DNA of 64,000 nucleotides from Streptomyces syringium (GCF_017876625.1 NZ_JAGIOH010000001.1:4113501-4177500); one strand, 5' to 3'; positions 32,383-41,549 are shown, numbered from the stretch's first letter. The notes: generated from the sequence alone by a model not told the origin. A program made the numbers and translations.

Positions 32383-32982
32383 GTGTATGAAGGCGTGGTC
32401 CAGGACCTCATCGACGAGTTGGGCAGGCTGCCCGGCGTCGGTCCCAAGAGCGCGCAGCGGATCGCCTTCCACATCCTCCAGGCCGAGCCGGCCGACGTCC
32501 GCCGGCTCGCCCACGCACTGACCGAGGTCAAGGCGAAGGTCCGGTTCTGCGTGGTCTGCGGCAATGTGGCGCAGGAGGAGCGGTGCCGGGTCTGCTCCGA
32601 CCCGCGCCGCGATCTCGCGGTGATCTGTGTCGTGGAGGAGTCCAAGGACGTCGTCGCGATCGAGCGGACGCGGGAATTCCGCGGTCGCTATCACGTGCTC
32701 GGCGGGGCGATCAGCCCCATCGAGGGCGTGGGCCCGGACGACCTGCGGATCCGTGAGCTGCTGGCGCGGCTCGCGGACGGCACGGTCACCGAGCTGATTC
32801 TGGCCACCGACCCCAATCTTGAGGGTGAGGCCACGGCCACGTACCTCGCGCGCATGGTGAAGCCCATGGGTTTGAAGGTCACGAGGCTGGCCAGTGGTCT
32901 GCCTGTGGGTGGAGATCTGGAATATGCCGACGAGGTCACGCTCGGGCGTGCCTTCGAAGGGAGACGACTTCTCGATGTCTGA
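32383..32982 (+). CDS. recR: Recombination mediator protein RecR
   Basis: 199 aa from GTG 32383. A helix-hairpin-helix (RLPGVGPKSAQRIAFHIL) is at residues 15-32. The C4 zinc finger has C56, C59, C68 and C71. A Toprim domain (VVEESKDVVAIERT to LILATDPNLEGEATA) follows, and the C terminus is the usual VGGDLEYADEVTLGRAFEGRR. RecR works with RecF/RecO to load RecA at gaps. The downstream gene starts 8 nt before its stop. Confidence 0.96.
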   Translation: MYEGVVQDLIDELGRLPGVGPKSAQRIAFHILQAEPADVRRLAHALTEVKAKVRFCVVCGNVAQEERCRVCSDPRRDLAVICVVEESKDVVAIERTREFRGRYHVLGGAISPIEGVGPDDLRIRELLARLADGTVTELILATDPNLEGEATATYLARMVKPMGLKVTRLASGLPVGGDLEYADEVTLGRAFEGRRLLDV

Positions 32983-33631
32983 CGCAACGCTTCACGACGC
33001 CAAGCGCGATCCGGATGATTTCGCGGTCCAGATCGCGGACTCGATCGAGAGCTTCATCGTGGCGGTCGCCGAGGTGTCCCGAGGCGACGAGCCCGACAGT
33101 GCTGTTCCCTTCCTGCTGCTGGAGGTCTCCCAGCTCATCCTGACCGGTGGTCGGCTGGGCGCCCACGAGGACTTCCTGCCGGACGAGCGGTACGAACCGG
33201 ACGTGGGCCCGGAGCCGGACGTCGACGAGCTGCGCGAGCGGTTCGCGCGGCTGCTGGACCCGGTCGACGTCTATTCGGAGGTCTTCGACCCGTACGTGCC
33301 GCGCAGCATGCCCGTCGCGTGCCGGATCTCGGACGACCTGGCCGACATCATCACCGACCTGCGGCACGGCATGGCGCACTACCGCGACGGCCGCGTCAGC
33401 GAGGCGCTGTGGTGGTGGCAGTTCTCCTACCTCTCCAACTGGGGCCCGACCGCCTCCGCCGCGCTGCGGGCGCTGCAGTCGCTCGTCGCGCACGTACGCC
33501 TGGACCAGCCGCTGGACGAGCTGGGCGGGCTGGACACGGACGACGCCGCGGCGGAGGAGCAGCTGGCCGAGGAGGCGGGCAAGGTCATGGCGGCCGAGAT
33601 CGCGGGCCCACTGGGACTGCGCTCGATCTGA
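32975..33631 (+). CDS. DUF5063 domain-containing protein
   Basis: 218 aa from ATG 32975, overlapping recR by 8 nt; GAAGGGAG lies upstream. It is an acidic, mostly helical protein with no signal peptide or membrane segment. The DUF5063 pattern (FAVQIADSIESFIVAVAEVS, then DLRHGMAHYRDGRVSEALWW WQF with a break after SEALWW) is recognisable. Function is unknown. Its conserved place after recR in streptomycetes and the coupled start suggest co-expression with the ybaB-recR unit. Confidence 0.82.
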   Translation: MSDATLHDAKRDPDDFAVQIADSIESFIVAVAEVSRGDEPDSAVPFLLLEVSQLILTGGRLGAHEDFLPDERYEPDVGPEPDVDELRERFARLLDPVDVYSEVFDPYVPRSMPVACRISDDLADIITDLRHGMAHYRDGRVSEALWWWQFSYLSNWGPTASAALRALQSLVAHVRLDQPLDELGGLDTDDAAAEEQLAEEAGKVMAAEIAGPLGLRSI

Positions 33632-33846
33632 GCCGTGTGAGCTGGCTTACGTTCCCGTGTGCGCTCCGGCGATACGGGCAGGGACCGTCGCGGACGGGCG
33701 CGGCCGGGTGTGACAGGGACGTCGCACGCGCTGCCGCGCCGGTCATGTGGTGAGCATGGTGTCTCACCATGTGATATTGGCGAGGTGGATTCGGCCTGCT
33801 CGTTAGACTGGGTCGACCTCATTACATATAGCTGCGAGGAGCGCAC

Positions 33847-35118
33847 GTGGGCCTTGTCGTGCAGAAGTACGGAGGCTCCTCCGTTGCCGATGCCGAAGGC
33901 ATCAAGCGGGTTGCCAAGCGAATCGTGGAAGCCAAGAAGAACGGCCACCAGGTGGTCGTCGTGGTTTCCGCGATGGGTGACACGACGGACGAGTTGATCG
34001 ATCTCGCCGCGCAGGTTTCGCCGATCCCTGCCGGGCGCGAGTTCGACATGCTGCTGACCGCCGGAGAGCGAATCTCCATGGCGCTGCTGGCGATGGCGAT
34101 CAAAAACCTCGGTCACGAGGCACAGTCGTTCACCGGCAGCCAGGCCGGAGTCATCACCGACTCGGTCCACAACAAGGCGCGGATCATTGATGTCACGCCG
34201 GGCCGCATCCAGCAGTCCGTCGACGCGGGCAACATCGCGATCGTGGCCGGTTTCCAGGGTGTGTCCCAGGACAAGAAGGACATCACCACCCTGGGCCGCG
34301 GCGGTAGTGACACCACCGCCGTCGCGCTGGCCGCCGCGCTGAACGCCGAGGTGTGCGAGATCTACACCGACGTCGACGGGGTCTTCACCGCCGATCCGCG
34401 GGTCGTGAAGAAGGCCCGGAAGATCGAGTGGATCTCGTTCGAGGACATGCTGGAGCTGGCGAGCTCCGGGTCCAAGGTGCTGCTGCACCGCTGCGTCGAG
34501 TACGCACGCCGTTACAACATCCCGATCCACGTGCGCTCGTCCTTCTCGGGGCTCAAGGGCACATGGGTCAGCAACGAACCGCAAGGGGACCAGCCGATGG
34601 AGCAGGCGATCATCTCGGGGGTTGCCCACGACACGTCCGAGGCGAAGGTCACGGTCGTCGGGGTGCCGGACAAGCCGGGCGAGGCCGCGACGATCTTCCG
34701 CGCGATCGCGGACGCCGAGATCAACATCGACATGGTCGTGCAGAACGTCTCGGCCGCGTCCACCGGTCTGACCGACATCTCCTTCACGCTGCCGAAGACC
34801 GAGGGCCGCAAGGCCATCGCGGCGCTGGAGAAGACGAAGGACAGCATCGGCTTCGACTCGCTGCGCTACGACGACCAGATCGCCAAGATCTCGCTGGTCG
34901 GCGCCGGTATGAAGACCAACCCCGGGGTCACCGCGACGTTCTTCGAGGCGCTGTCGAACGCCGGCGTGAACATCGAGCTGATCTCGACCTCCGAGATCCG
35001 CATCTCGGTCGTCACCCGCGCCGACGATGTGAACGAAGCGGTGCGTGCCGTGCACACGGCCTTCGGCCTGGACACCGAGAGCGACGAGGCGGTCGTCTAC
35101 GGGGGCACCGGTCGATGA
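33847..35118 (+). CDS. lysC: Aspartate kinase, alpha subunit
   Basis: 423 aa from GTG 33847, with GAGGAG 6 nt upstream. The kinase domain has KYGGSS at 7-12, the FDMLLTAGERIS segment and the GRGGSDTTAVALAA loop. Two ACT domains (about 265-423) provide lysine/threonine feedback control (VTVVGVPDKPGEAATIF; ISLVGAGMKTNPGVTATFF). It catalyses the first step of the aspartate family pathway and overlaps asd by ATGA. A small hairpin (TGGTGAG/CTCACCA at 33748-33769) lies upstream. The gene is often called ask in actinomycetes. Confidence 0.96.
   Translation: MGLVVQKYGGSSVADAEGIKRVAKRIVEAKKNGHQVVVVVSAMGDTTDELIDLAAQVSPIPAGREFDMLLTAGERISMALLAMAIKNLGHEAQSFTGSQAGVITDSVHNKARIIDVTPGRIQQSVDAGNIAIVAGFQGVSQDKKDITTLGRGGSDTTAVALAAALNAEVCEIYTDVDGVFTADPRVVKKARKIEWISFEDMLELASSGSKVLLHRCVEYARRYNIPIHVRSSFSGLKGTWVSNEPQGDQPMEQAIISGVAHDTSEAKVTVVGVPDKPGEAATIFRAIADAEINIDMVVQNVSAASTGLTDISFTLPKTEGRKAIAALEKTKDSIGFDSLRYDDQIAKISLVGAGMKTNPGVTATFFEALSNAGVNIELISTSEIRISVVTRADDVNEAVRAVHTAFGLDTESDEAVVYGGTGR
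34597..35118 (+). CDS. lysC: Aspartate kinase beta subunit (internal in-frame start)
   Basis: An in-frame ATG at 34597 is preceded by AAGGGG at 34583-34588, an 8-nt spacing. Translation from here gives 173 aa (MEQAIISGVAHDTSEAKVTV onward), which is just the two ACT domains. In Corynebacterium and several actinomycetes the kinase is alpha2beta2 with beta made this way. Only the start signals are seen here. Confidence 0.6.
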   Translation: MEQAIISGVAHDTSEAKVTVVGVPDKPGEAATIFRAIADAEINIDMVVQNVSAASTGLTDISFTLPKTEGRKAIAALEKTKDSIGFDSLRYDDQIAKISLVGAGMKTNPGVTATFFEALSNAGVNIELISTSEIRISVVTRADDVNEAVRAVHTAFGLDTESDEAVVYGGTGR

Positions 35119-36206
35119 CCGACGGCCATGCGGCCCGTACCGCGCGTACGGGCCGTAAGCCCACCCTCGCCGTCGTCGGCGCGACCGGCGCCGTCGGGAC
35201 GGTCATGCTCGAGATCCTGTCGCAGCGCGAGGACGTCTGGGGCGAGATCCGTCTCGTCGCGTCCCCGCGCTCGGCGGGCCGGAAGCTGACCGTCCGGGGC
35301 GAGGAGGTCGAGGTCGTCGCGCTGAGCGAGGAGGCCTTCGAGGGCGTCGACGTCGCGATGTTCGACGTGCCCGACGAGGTCTCCGCGCGCTGGGCGCCGA
35401 TCGCGGCCGCCAAGGGCGCGGTCGCCGTGGACAACTCCGGCGCCTTCCGGATGGATCCGGACGTGCCGCTGGTGGTGCCCGAGGTGAACGCGCACGCGGC
35501 CCGGATGCGGCCGCGCGGGATCATCTCCAATCCCAACTGCACCACCCTGTCGATGATCGTCGCGATGGGGGCCCTGCACGCCGAGTTCGGCCTGAGCGAG
35601 CTGATCGTCTCCTCGTACCAGGCGGCTTCCGGCGCGGGCAAGGACGGCGTCGACACCCTGCGCGCGCAGCTCGCGGCCGTCGTCGGCACGGAGCTGGGCA
35701 CGCAGCCCGGCGATGTGCGGCGCGCGGTCGGGGACACGACGGGGCCGTTCCCGGCTCCGCTGGCGCTGAACGTCGTGCCGTGGGCCGGTTCGCTCAAGGA
35801 GGACGGCTGGTCCTCCGAGGAGCTCAAGGTCCGCAACGAATCCCGCAAGATCCTCGGGCTGCCGGACCTGCGGGTCACCGCGACCTGTGTCCGGGTTCCG
35901 GTGATCACCACGCACTCGCTGACCGTGCACGCGCGGTTCGAGAACGAGGTGACGGTCGCCCAGGCGCACGAGATCCTCTCCAACGCGCCGGGGGTCGTGC
36001 TCTTCGACGATCCGGCCGAGGGCGAATTCCCCACGCCCGCCGATGTCGTGGGCACCGACCCGACATGGGTCGGCCGGGTGCGGCGCTCGCTGGACGATCC
36101 GAAGGCGCTCGAACTCTTCGTCTGCGGCGACAACCTGCGCAAGGGCGCGGCCCTCAATACCGCCCAGATCGCAGAAGTCGTGGCGGCGGAGCTGACGGCC
36201 CCGTAA
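35115..36206 (+). CDS. asd: Aspartate-semialdehyde dehydrogenase
   Basis: 363 aa from ATG 35115, 4-nt overlap with lysC. The NADP-binding loop is GATGAVG at 22-28. The active-site cysteine is C142 in SNPNCTT, and the conserved RVPVITTHS region follows. It converts aspartyl phosphate to aspartate semialdehyde for lysine/diaminopimelate, threonine and methionine synthesis. It has about 17 extra N-terminal residues before the Rossmann strand; the start is fixed by the coupling. A terminator follows at 36289-36327. Confidence 0.96.
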   Translation: MTDGHAARTARTGRKPTLAVVGATGAVGTVMLEILSQREDVWGEIRLVASPRSAGRKLTVRGEEVEVVALSEEAFEGVDVAMFDVPDEVSARWAPIAAAKGAVAVDNSGAFRMDPDVPLVVPEVNAHAARMRPRGIISNPNCTTLSMIVAMGALHAEFGLSELIVSSYQAASGAGKDGVDTLRAQLAAVVGTELGTQPGDVRRAVGDTTGPFPAPLALNVVPWAGSLKEDGWSSEELKVRNESRKILGLPDLRVTATCVRVPVITTHSLTVHARFENEVTVAQAHEILSNAPGVVLFDDPAEGEFPTPADVVGTDPTWVGRVRRSLDDPKALELFVCGDNLRKGAALNTAQIAEVVAAELTAP

Positions 36207-36288
36207 TACTTGGGGGACGTGTGAAGGTCCTGTGATCAAGTCGTTGGTCCGGACCTCTTGAACTGGGCAGACGATCTGTTCGACGATT

Positions 36289-36327
36289 CGCTCCCCGCCC
36301 ACTGCAACCACAGCAGGGCGGGGAGCG
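36289..36327 (+). terminator. Terminator of the lysC-asd operon
   Basis: Perfect 12-bp stem (36289-36300 and 36316-36327, CGCTCCCCGCCC and complement), a 15-nt loop, then TCTTTGTT. The rest of the 36207-36480 gap shows no gene. Confidence 0.8.
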
Positions 36328-36480
36328 TCTTTGTTGCCGTCTCTCGCGGCGGTACCAAAATCGGGGTATTCGGGAAGAGCTGGTACGCATGAGGGCATAT
36401 GACGCATCGTCATTCGGCGCGTCGACAAACGCGGTGCCTTGCGCGTACAACCCTGACGGGGGGAAGCGTGTCCAACAGGC

Positions 36481-37137
36481 GTGGCAGAGGTCATCAGCAT
36501 CGCAACCGCCCCGAGGCGGAGCAGCGCCGCGGCGCGCCCGCGTTCGCGCACGTCGGGCGGCATGCCGGTGATCGCCCCCTGGTCCGCCACCCGCCCCGCG
36601 CAGATTCCCCCGCAGCGTGGGGACGCTGACGAGGCGATGGCTGCGGGCACCACAGTCGACCACCTCACCGAGACCTACCGCGCCCATTACCGGTCGCTGC
36701 TCGGCCTCGCCGCCCTGCTCCTGGACGACACCGCCTCCTGTGAGGACGTGGTGCAGGAAGCCTTCATACGGGTGCATTCCGCACGCAATCGGGTCCGTGA
36801 CCCGGAAAAGACCCTCGCCTATTTGCGGCAGACTGTCGTCAATCTGTCCCGCTCCGCGCTTCGCCGCCGCATTCTCGGGCTGAAGCTTCTCTCCAAGCCG
36901 ATGCCCGATATGGCGAGCGCGGAAGAGGGCGCGTACGAACAGCTGGAGCGCGACCAATTGATTCAAGCGATGCGTGGACTGCAGCGCCGCCAGCGCGAGG
37001 TCCTGGTCCTGCGCTATTTCGCCGACATGACCGAGGTGCAGGTCGCCGAGACGCTGGGCCTTTCGCTCGGCTCGGTCAAGGCGTACGGCTCGCGGGGCAT
37101 CGCGGCGCTGCGCGTGGCCATGGAGGCCCCGGCATGA
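36481..37137 (+). CDS. SigE-family (ECF) RNA polymerase sigma factor
   Basis: 218 aa from GTG 36481. Sigma region 2 is at about residues 60-130 (AHYRSLLGLAALLLDDTASC through VQEAFIRVHSARNRVRDPEK). Region 4 is at about 155-210 (LQRRQREVLVLRYFADMTEV, then VAETLGLSLGSVKAYGSRGI). The SVKAYGSRGI ending is typical of the actinobacterial SigE-50-type family. The first 50 residues are a basic, Pro/Ala-rich extension. Its stop overlaps the next start (ATGA), so the membrane protein downstream is likely its co-expressed regulator. Confidence 0.9.
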   Translation: MAEVISIATAPRRSSAAARPRSRTSGGMPVIAPWSATRPAQIPPQRGDADEAMAAGTTVDHLTETYRAHYRSLLGLAALLLDDTASCEDVVQEAFIRVHSARNRVRDPEKTLAYLRQTVVNLSRSALRRRILGLKLLSKPMPDMASAEEGAYEQLERDQLIQAMRGLQRRQREVLVLRYFADMTEVQVAETLGLSLGSVKAYGSRGIAALRVAMEAPA

Positions 37138-38360
37138 ACCACCACTTCCCGGGCGGTCGCCGGAACCAGGACGTCCGTAAGGATCAGGAGCCTGGCCAGG
37201 ACTGTCCCATCGATCAGGTCGGTCAGGTCGGTCAGGGCGGTCACGTCGGACAGGGCTTCGGTAGGGGTACGACGGCCGGCGGCGGCGTGAACGGCGGCGG
37301 CGTGAGTGATGTCGGCGTGGGCGATGCCGATGTGACTGATATCGATGTGAGTGATGTCGACGAGCAGGCGCTGCGCCGGCTGCTGCACGGCGCCGTCGGC
37401 GACCTCGAGCCCTCCGCCGACGCGCTGGAGCACCTGCGGCGTGCCGTCCCCGCCCGGCGCACGCGGCGTCGCCAGGTCGTCGTCGGCGTGGCGGCGGCCG
37501 TGATCCTCGGCGGTACGGCCATGCCCGCGCTGCTGCGCGTCGCCACCACCGGCGGCACCGCCGACGACCATCCGGCCAACGCCGCGAGCAGCCAGCAGAC
37601 CGAGGCGGGTGCCGCCGAGGGGCGGCGCAGCGGCGGTGAGGGCGAGGAGCCCGAGAAGGGCTCTTCCCACCCGGCCGACCGCAAGGACGAGGAGCACAAG
37701 GAGGAGCGCAAGGGAGAGGACGCCCGCCCCGAGAGTCACGCGGGCGGCGCCACGGGCGGCCCCCTTCCCGGCCCCACCAGCACCCTCGCCGCGACCTCGC
37801 CGACCTGTGACCGCAACCAGCTCGGCAACGGCGCGGGCAGCGTCGGCGTGGCCGACCGTGAAGGCCGTGTCTACGGCTCCTTCCGCGTCGTCAACGTCTC
37901 CCACGCCGTGTGCACGGTGGGTGGCCCGGGCGCCGTCGACGTCGCAGGCCAGGGCAGCGCCGACACCTCCCGCGTCTCCGTCGTGGACCACACCGCCGGT
38001 GACGCCGCGACCGGGCTGCCCGACCCGTCCACCGAGCCCAGCGAAGTGATCCTCCAGCCCGGACAGGCCTATGAGGTCAAGTTCGCCTGGGTCCCGGCGT
38101 CCGGCGGCGGGCCGAGCGGCTGCGCCAGCGAGGGCGGAGGCGGCGCCTCCCCGTCGCCCGTCGCGAGCACGCCCCCGGCCTCCGGCACCACGGCCATGGA
38201 CCAGCCGACGGGCCAGGACACCCCTGAGCCGAAGCCGCCGGCGAGCGTCGTCATCAGCCACACCCCGGACACCGGCGAGCCCACCGCCGCGGACGCGAAG
38301 ATCAACGACGCCTGCGCCGGCACGGTCTACCGCACCGGTCCGCTCGCCACCAAGCCGTAG
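37134..38360 (+). CDS. Membrane-anchored protein coupled to the sigma factor (possible anti-sigma/sensor)
   Basis: 408 aa. The cytoplasmic part has a repetitive tract, then DEQALRRLLHGAVGDLEPSA, a short helix typical of regulators next to SigE-type factors. A basic patch (RRTRRRQ) precedes one membrane helix at about 114-131. The outside part is a charged, Pro-rich stalk followed by a Cys-containing domain (TCDRNQLG... AVCTVGG ... GCASEG ... NDACAGTVYR), similar to DUF4232-like exported domains. Control of the sigma factor is inferred from the ATGA coupling; no zinc-binding anti-sigma motif is seen. Confidence 0.7.
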   Translation: MNHHFPGGRRNQDVRKDQEPGQDCPIDQVGQVGQGGHVGQGFGRGTTAGGGVNGGGVSDVGVGDADVTDIDVSDVDEQALRRLLHGAVGDLEPSADALEHLRRAVPARRTRRRQVVVGVAAAVILGGTAMPALLRVATTGGTADDHPANAASSQQTEAGAAEGRRSGGEGEEPEKGSSHPADRKDEEHKEERKGEDARPESHAGGATGGPLPGPTSTLAATSPTCDRNQLGNGAGSVGVADREGRVYGSFRVVNVSHAVCTVGGPGAVDVAGQGSADTSRVSVVDHTAGDAATGLPDPSTEPSEVILQPGQAYEVKFAWVPASGGGPSGCASEGGGGASPSPVASTPPASGTTAMDQPTGQDTPEPKPPASVVISHTPDTGEPTAADAKINDACAGTVYRTGPLATKP

Positions 38361-38576
38361 CGCGCGGCCCTGCGGGGCCGGTGCGAGCGTGCGGCTCCTC
38401 CGGGCCTCCCGGCCGGACCGGCCCTGGTGGGGCTGCGCCGGATCGGCTGCGTCAGGTCGGGCCGGGTCGGCTGGGCCGGACCGGGGAACGGGAGCGGAGC
38501 CCGGCGGAGCGGCCCGGCCGCCCGGAACGGGAGGGGCCGGTGCCACCCGGTGGATCCGTGCCCGTACCGTGGTGGT

Positions 38577-39419
38577 GTGTATCGGTTCCTGCTGACTCCC
38601 CGCTGGTGGGGGATCAACGTCTTCGCCGTGCTGGCCATCCCCGTGTGTCTGTTCATGGGCAGCTGGCAGCTCGGCCGCTTCGAGTCGCGCGTCGACTCGC
38701 ACCGCGAACAGCAGACGCAGGCCGACAGCGCCCGCACCGCCGCTGCCGAGCCGCTGCGCGATCTGCTGCCGGTGAGCACCGAGACCTCCGGCCGCCAGGC
38801 CACCGCGACCGGCCGCTACGACGCCGCGCACCAGCTGCTCGTACCGGACCGTGACCTCGAGGACCGCAAGGGCTTCTACGTCCTGACCCTCCTCCGGACC
38901 GACGGTGGCAAGGCCCTGCCCGTCGTACGGGGCTGGCTGCCCGGCGACGCGAGCTCCCGGGCCGACGCCGCCAAGGTGCCCGCCCCGCCCGCCGGCCACG
39001 TCACCGTGACCGGCGCGCTCCAGGCCTCGGAGAACGTCGGCTCCAAGGGCGTACGGGCCGGCGGTGGCCTGCCCCAGGGGCAGCTCGGTGTGATCAGCGC
39101 GGCTTCGCTGGTCAACCTCGTGCCGTACCAGGTGTACGACGCGTGGATCACTGCCCCCGAGGCATCGGGCGCCATGGTCCCGGTGCCCCCGTCGGCGGCC
39201 CCCGGCAGTGGCCTCGACCTCAAGGCCTTCCAGAACCTCGGCTACACGGGCGAGTGGTTCGCCGTCGCCGGCTTCATCGTCTTCATGTGGTTCCGGCTGT
39301 TCCGCCGGGAGACGGAAGCCGCCCGGGACCTGGCGCTCGGCATCACCCCCGAGCACCCGGACGGTCCGGGCGGCTCAGATGGCGCTCCGCAAAAGCGATC
39401 TCCAGCCGAAGCTGCTTGA
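38577..39419 (+). CDS. SURF1 family cytochrome oxidase biogenesis protein
   Basis: 280 aa from GTG 38577, the start of the conserved YRFLLTPRWWGINVF. Membrane helices lie at about 11-29 and 238-256. Between them is the periplasmic SURF1 domain (LGRFESRVDSHREQQTQAD; VVRGWLPGD). SURF1 proteins help insert heme a or otherwise assemble the aa3 cytochrome oxidase. The last 77 nt overlap the 3' end of the convergent S9 peptidase gene. The 216 bp upstream hold no gene, only G/C-rich repeats. Confidence 0.9.
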   Translation: MYRFLLTPRWWGINVFAVLAIPVCLFMGSWQLGRFESRVDSHREQQTQADSARTAAAEPLRDLLPVSTETSGRQATATGRYDAAHQLLVPDRDLEDRKGFYVLTLLRTDGGKALPVVRGWLPGDASSRADAAKVPAPPAGHVTVTGALQASENVGSKGVRAGGGLPQGQLGVISAASLVNLVPYQVYDAWITAPEASGAMVPVPPSAAPGSGLDLKAFQNLGYTGEWFAVAGFIVFMWFRLFRRETEAARDLALGITPEHPDGPGGSDGAPQKRSPAEAA

Positions 39420-41205
39420 TCCGCTCCTCCACCACCAGCGAGCCGTGCCCCGCGTCATAGCGGTACACCTCGTGCGGATGGCCCCGCTCCGCGAGCCGGT
39501 CCACGTAGTTCTCGACCTGCCGGATCGGGCAGCGCGGGTCATTCATGCCGGCGGAGATATAGACCGGGGCCCGGACGTCGTCGACGTACGTCAGCGGTGA
39601 CGACGCGGCGTAGCGCTCCGGAACCTCCTCCGGGGTGCCGCCCAGCAACGTACGGTCCAGGGCCTTCAGCGCCTCCATCTCGTCGTGATAGGCCGTCACA
39701 TAATCCGCCACGGGGACCGCCGCGAGACCCAGCGCCCAGGCGTCCGGCTGGGTGCCGAGGCCCAGCAGGGTCAGGTACCCGCCCCACGAGCCGCCCGCCA
39801 GGACCAGCCGGTCCGGGTCGGCGAGCCCGCTCGCCACGGCCCAGTCCCGCACTGCCGCGATGTCCTCCAGCTCGATCAGCCCCACCCGGTGCTTGAGCGC
39901 GTCCGTCCACGCCCGGCCGTAGCCGGTAGAGCCGCGGTAGTTGACCCGCACGACCGCGAAGCCGTGATCCACCCAGGCCGCCGGGCCGGCGGCGAAGGCA
40001 TCGCTGTCGTGCCAGGTCGGACCGCCGTGGATGTCGAAGACGGTCGGGAACGGCCCCTCGCCCGCGGGCTTCTGCACCAGCGCGTGCACATCGCCGCCCG
40101 GCCCCGGCACCCACGCGTCGCTGACCGGCACCGAGTCCGGGGCGCTGCCGACCCCGTGGGCCGGCGTCGGCGGGTCCAGCACGACCCGCCCGCTCGTGGA
40201 CCGCACCACCGGCGGCTTCGCGGCCGAGGACCAGAGGAACTCCACGGTCCCGTCCGGACGCGGCAGGGCCCCGGACACCGTGCCCTCCGGCGTCTCCAGC
40301 CGGGTCAGCCCGCCGCCTGCCAGGTCGTACCGCCACAGCTCGCTGCGCGCCTGGTAGCTGTGCTCGATCAGCAGGGCGGAGCCGTCCGGATACCAGTCCG
40401 CGCCCAGGTCACCGGGCAGCTCGACGGAGAGCGTCGTCTCCTCGCCCGTCACCGGGTCCCACAGCAGGGGCTCCCAGCGGCCGCGTCGCTGGTGCCCGAC
40501 GAGCAGCCGGGAGTCCCCGTCGACGGGCGCGAAGCCCATGACGGACAGCCCCAGTTCCTCGGTGCCGCCCCGGGTGTCGTCCAGCTCGGCGACGGGCGTG
40601 CCGTCCGCCCGGACGACACGGATCGCCGAGTGCATGGCGTCGCCGTGCTCGGTGTGCTCGATCGCGATCAGCGTGCCGTCGTGGGAGAGGTCGCCGACGC
40701 CCGCCGACTCCGCGTGGCGGTAGATCTCCACGGGCTCGGCCCCGGGCCGCACGACGTGGATCGTCGAGCCGCCCTCGTCCGTGGACCGCCCTACGACGGC
40801 CGTGCCGTCCCGGCCGAGGGCCAGCCCGTCGGGGTAGGAGGGATCGAGTCCGGGCGTCGCGGGCTCGTCCTCCCCGCCGTGGAAGGGCTGCCGCATCCAG
40901 ACGCCGAACTCGTCGCCGTCCTTGTCCGAGAACCACCAGATCCACTCGCCGTCCGGGGACAGCAGGCCGCCCGTCGTCCCGTTCGGCCGGTCGGTCGCCT
41001 GCCGCTGCGCGCCCGTCGCCCGGTCCCATGCGTACAGCTCGAAGGTGCCCGTCACGTTCGACGTGAAGAGCGACCGGTCCGGGGCGTCCTCCGCCCACCT
41101 CGGCAGCCCTACCCGCGGCGCCCGGAAGCGCCTCTCCCAATCCGGCATGGACCCGTCGGCCCCCATGGACCCGTCGCCCCGCTGGGGCCCGTTGCTCTCA
41201 GTCAT
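39343..41205 (-). CDS. S9 family serine peptidase (prolyl oligopeptidase/acylaminoacyl peptidase type)
   Basis: 620 aa from ATG 41205; ATG 41214 is a possible alternative. The N-terminal two thirds form a beta-propeller with repeated WSPDG-like strands (LSPDGEWIWWFSDKDG; LGADWYPDGSALLIEHS). The C-terminal alpha/beta-hydrolase domain has nucleophile S473 in GGSWGGY, the Asp in SAGMNDPRCP, and H587 in YDAGHG. No signal peptide is visible, so it is likely a cytoplasmic peptide-trimming enzyme. The 3' end overlaps SURF1 by 77 nt tail to tail. Confidence 0.9.
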   Translation of the reverse strand: MTESNGPQRGDGSMGADGSMPDWERRFRAPRVGLPRWAEDAPDRSLFTSNVTGTFELYAWDRATGAQRQATDRPNGTTGGLLSPDGEWIWWFSDKDGDEFGVWMRQPFHGGEDEPATPGLDPSYPDGLALGRDGTAVVGRSTDEGGSTIHVVRPGAEPVEIYRHAESAGVGDLSHDGTLIAIEHTEHGDAMHSAIRVVRADGTPVAELDDTRGGTEELGLSVMGFAPVDGDSRLLVGHQRRGRWEPLLWDPVTGEETTLSVELPGDLGADWYPDGSALLIEHSYQARSELWRYDLAGGGLTRLETPEGTVSGALPRPDGTVEFLWSSAAKPPVVRSTSGRVVLDPPTPAHGVGSAPDSVPVSDAWVPGPGGDVHALVQKPAGEGPFPTVFDIHGGPTWHDSDAFAAGPAAWVDHGFAVVRVNYRGSTGYGRAWTDALKHRVGLIELEDIAAVRDWAVASGLADPDRLVLAGGSWGGYLTLLGLGTQPDAWALGLAAVPVADYVTAYHDEMEALKALDRTLLGGTPEEVPERYAASSPLTYVDDVRAPVYISAGMNDPRCPIRQVENYVDRLAERGHPHEVYRYDAGHGSLVVEERIKQLRLEIAFAERHLSRPDRPGARG

Positions 41206-41549
41206 GCCCCCCATTCTGCGCCGAACGGGCGACAACGTGCTCGGAGCTGCCTCAGCCTGTGGATAACTCCCCCGTCGCCGACGCCAACTGCCAGGACCCG
41301 GAGGCGGACCGGCCAACCGGGCCCGGCAGATCCTCATCGGCACCGGCACCAATCCCGCCTCCGGAACCCCCGGGGAATCCACCCTGCCGACGGTGAGAAC
41401 CGATGCCCGCAGCGGGCATCCATTCGGAGGTGCGGCGGAGTAGGCTCGGCTCACCGGGAATTCTTCGCGCACCGGCTTCACGCAGGTGCCGTTCTCGGCG
41501 AGCCATCAGTCCGGGCAGGCGGAGACGCGCCCGGAGACGGGCCCGCGTC
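41206..41549. other. Intergenic region (344 bp)
   Basis: I see no gene here. It must hold the divergent promoters of the S9 peptidase and DUF5994 genes. A GTAGGCT (a -10 candidate for the plus strand) lies near 41440. Confidence 0.4.

Noticed and set aside
29400..32645. A 1081-codon open frame antisense to dnaX, ybaB and recR
   Set aside because: It arises from the GC-biased third positions of the real genes. Its translation is low-complexity Gly/Arg/Ala, and the sense genes are unmistakable.
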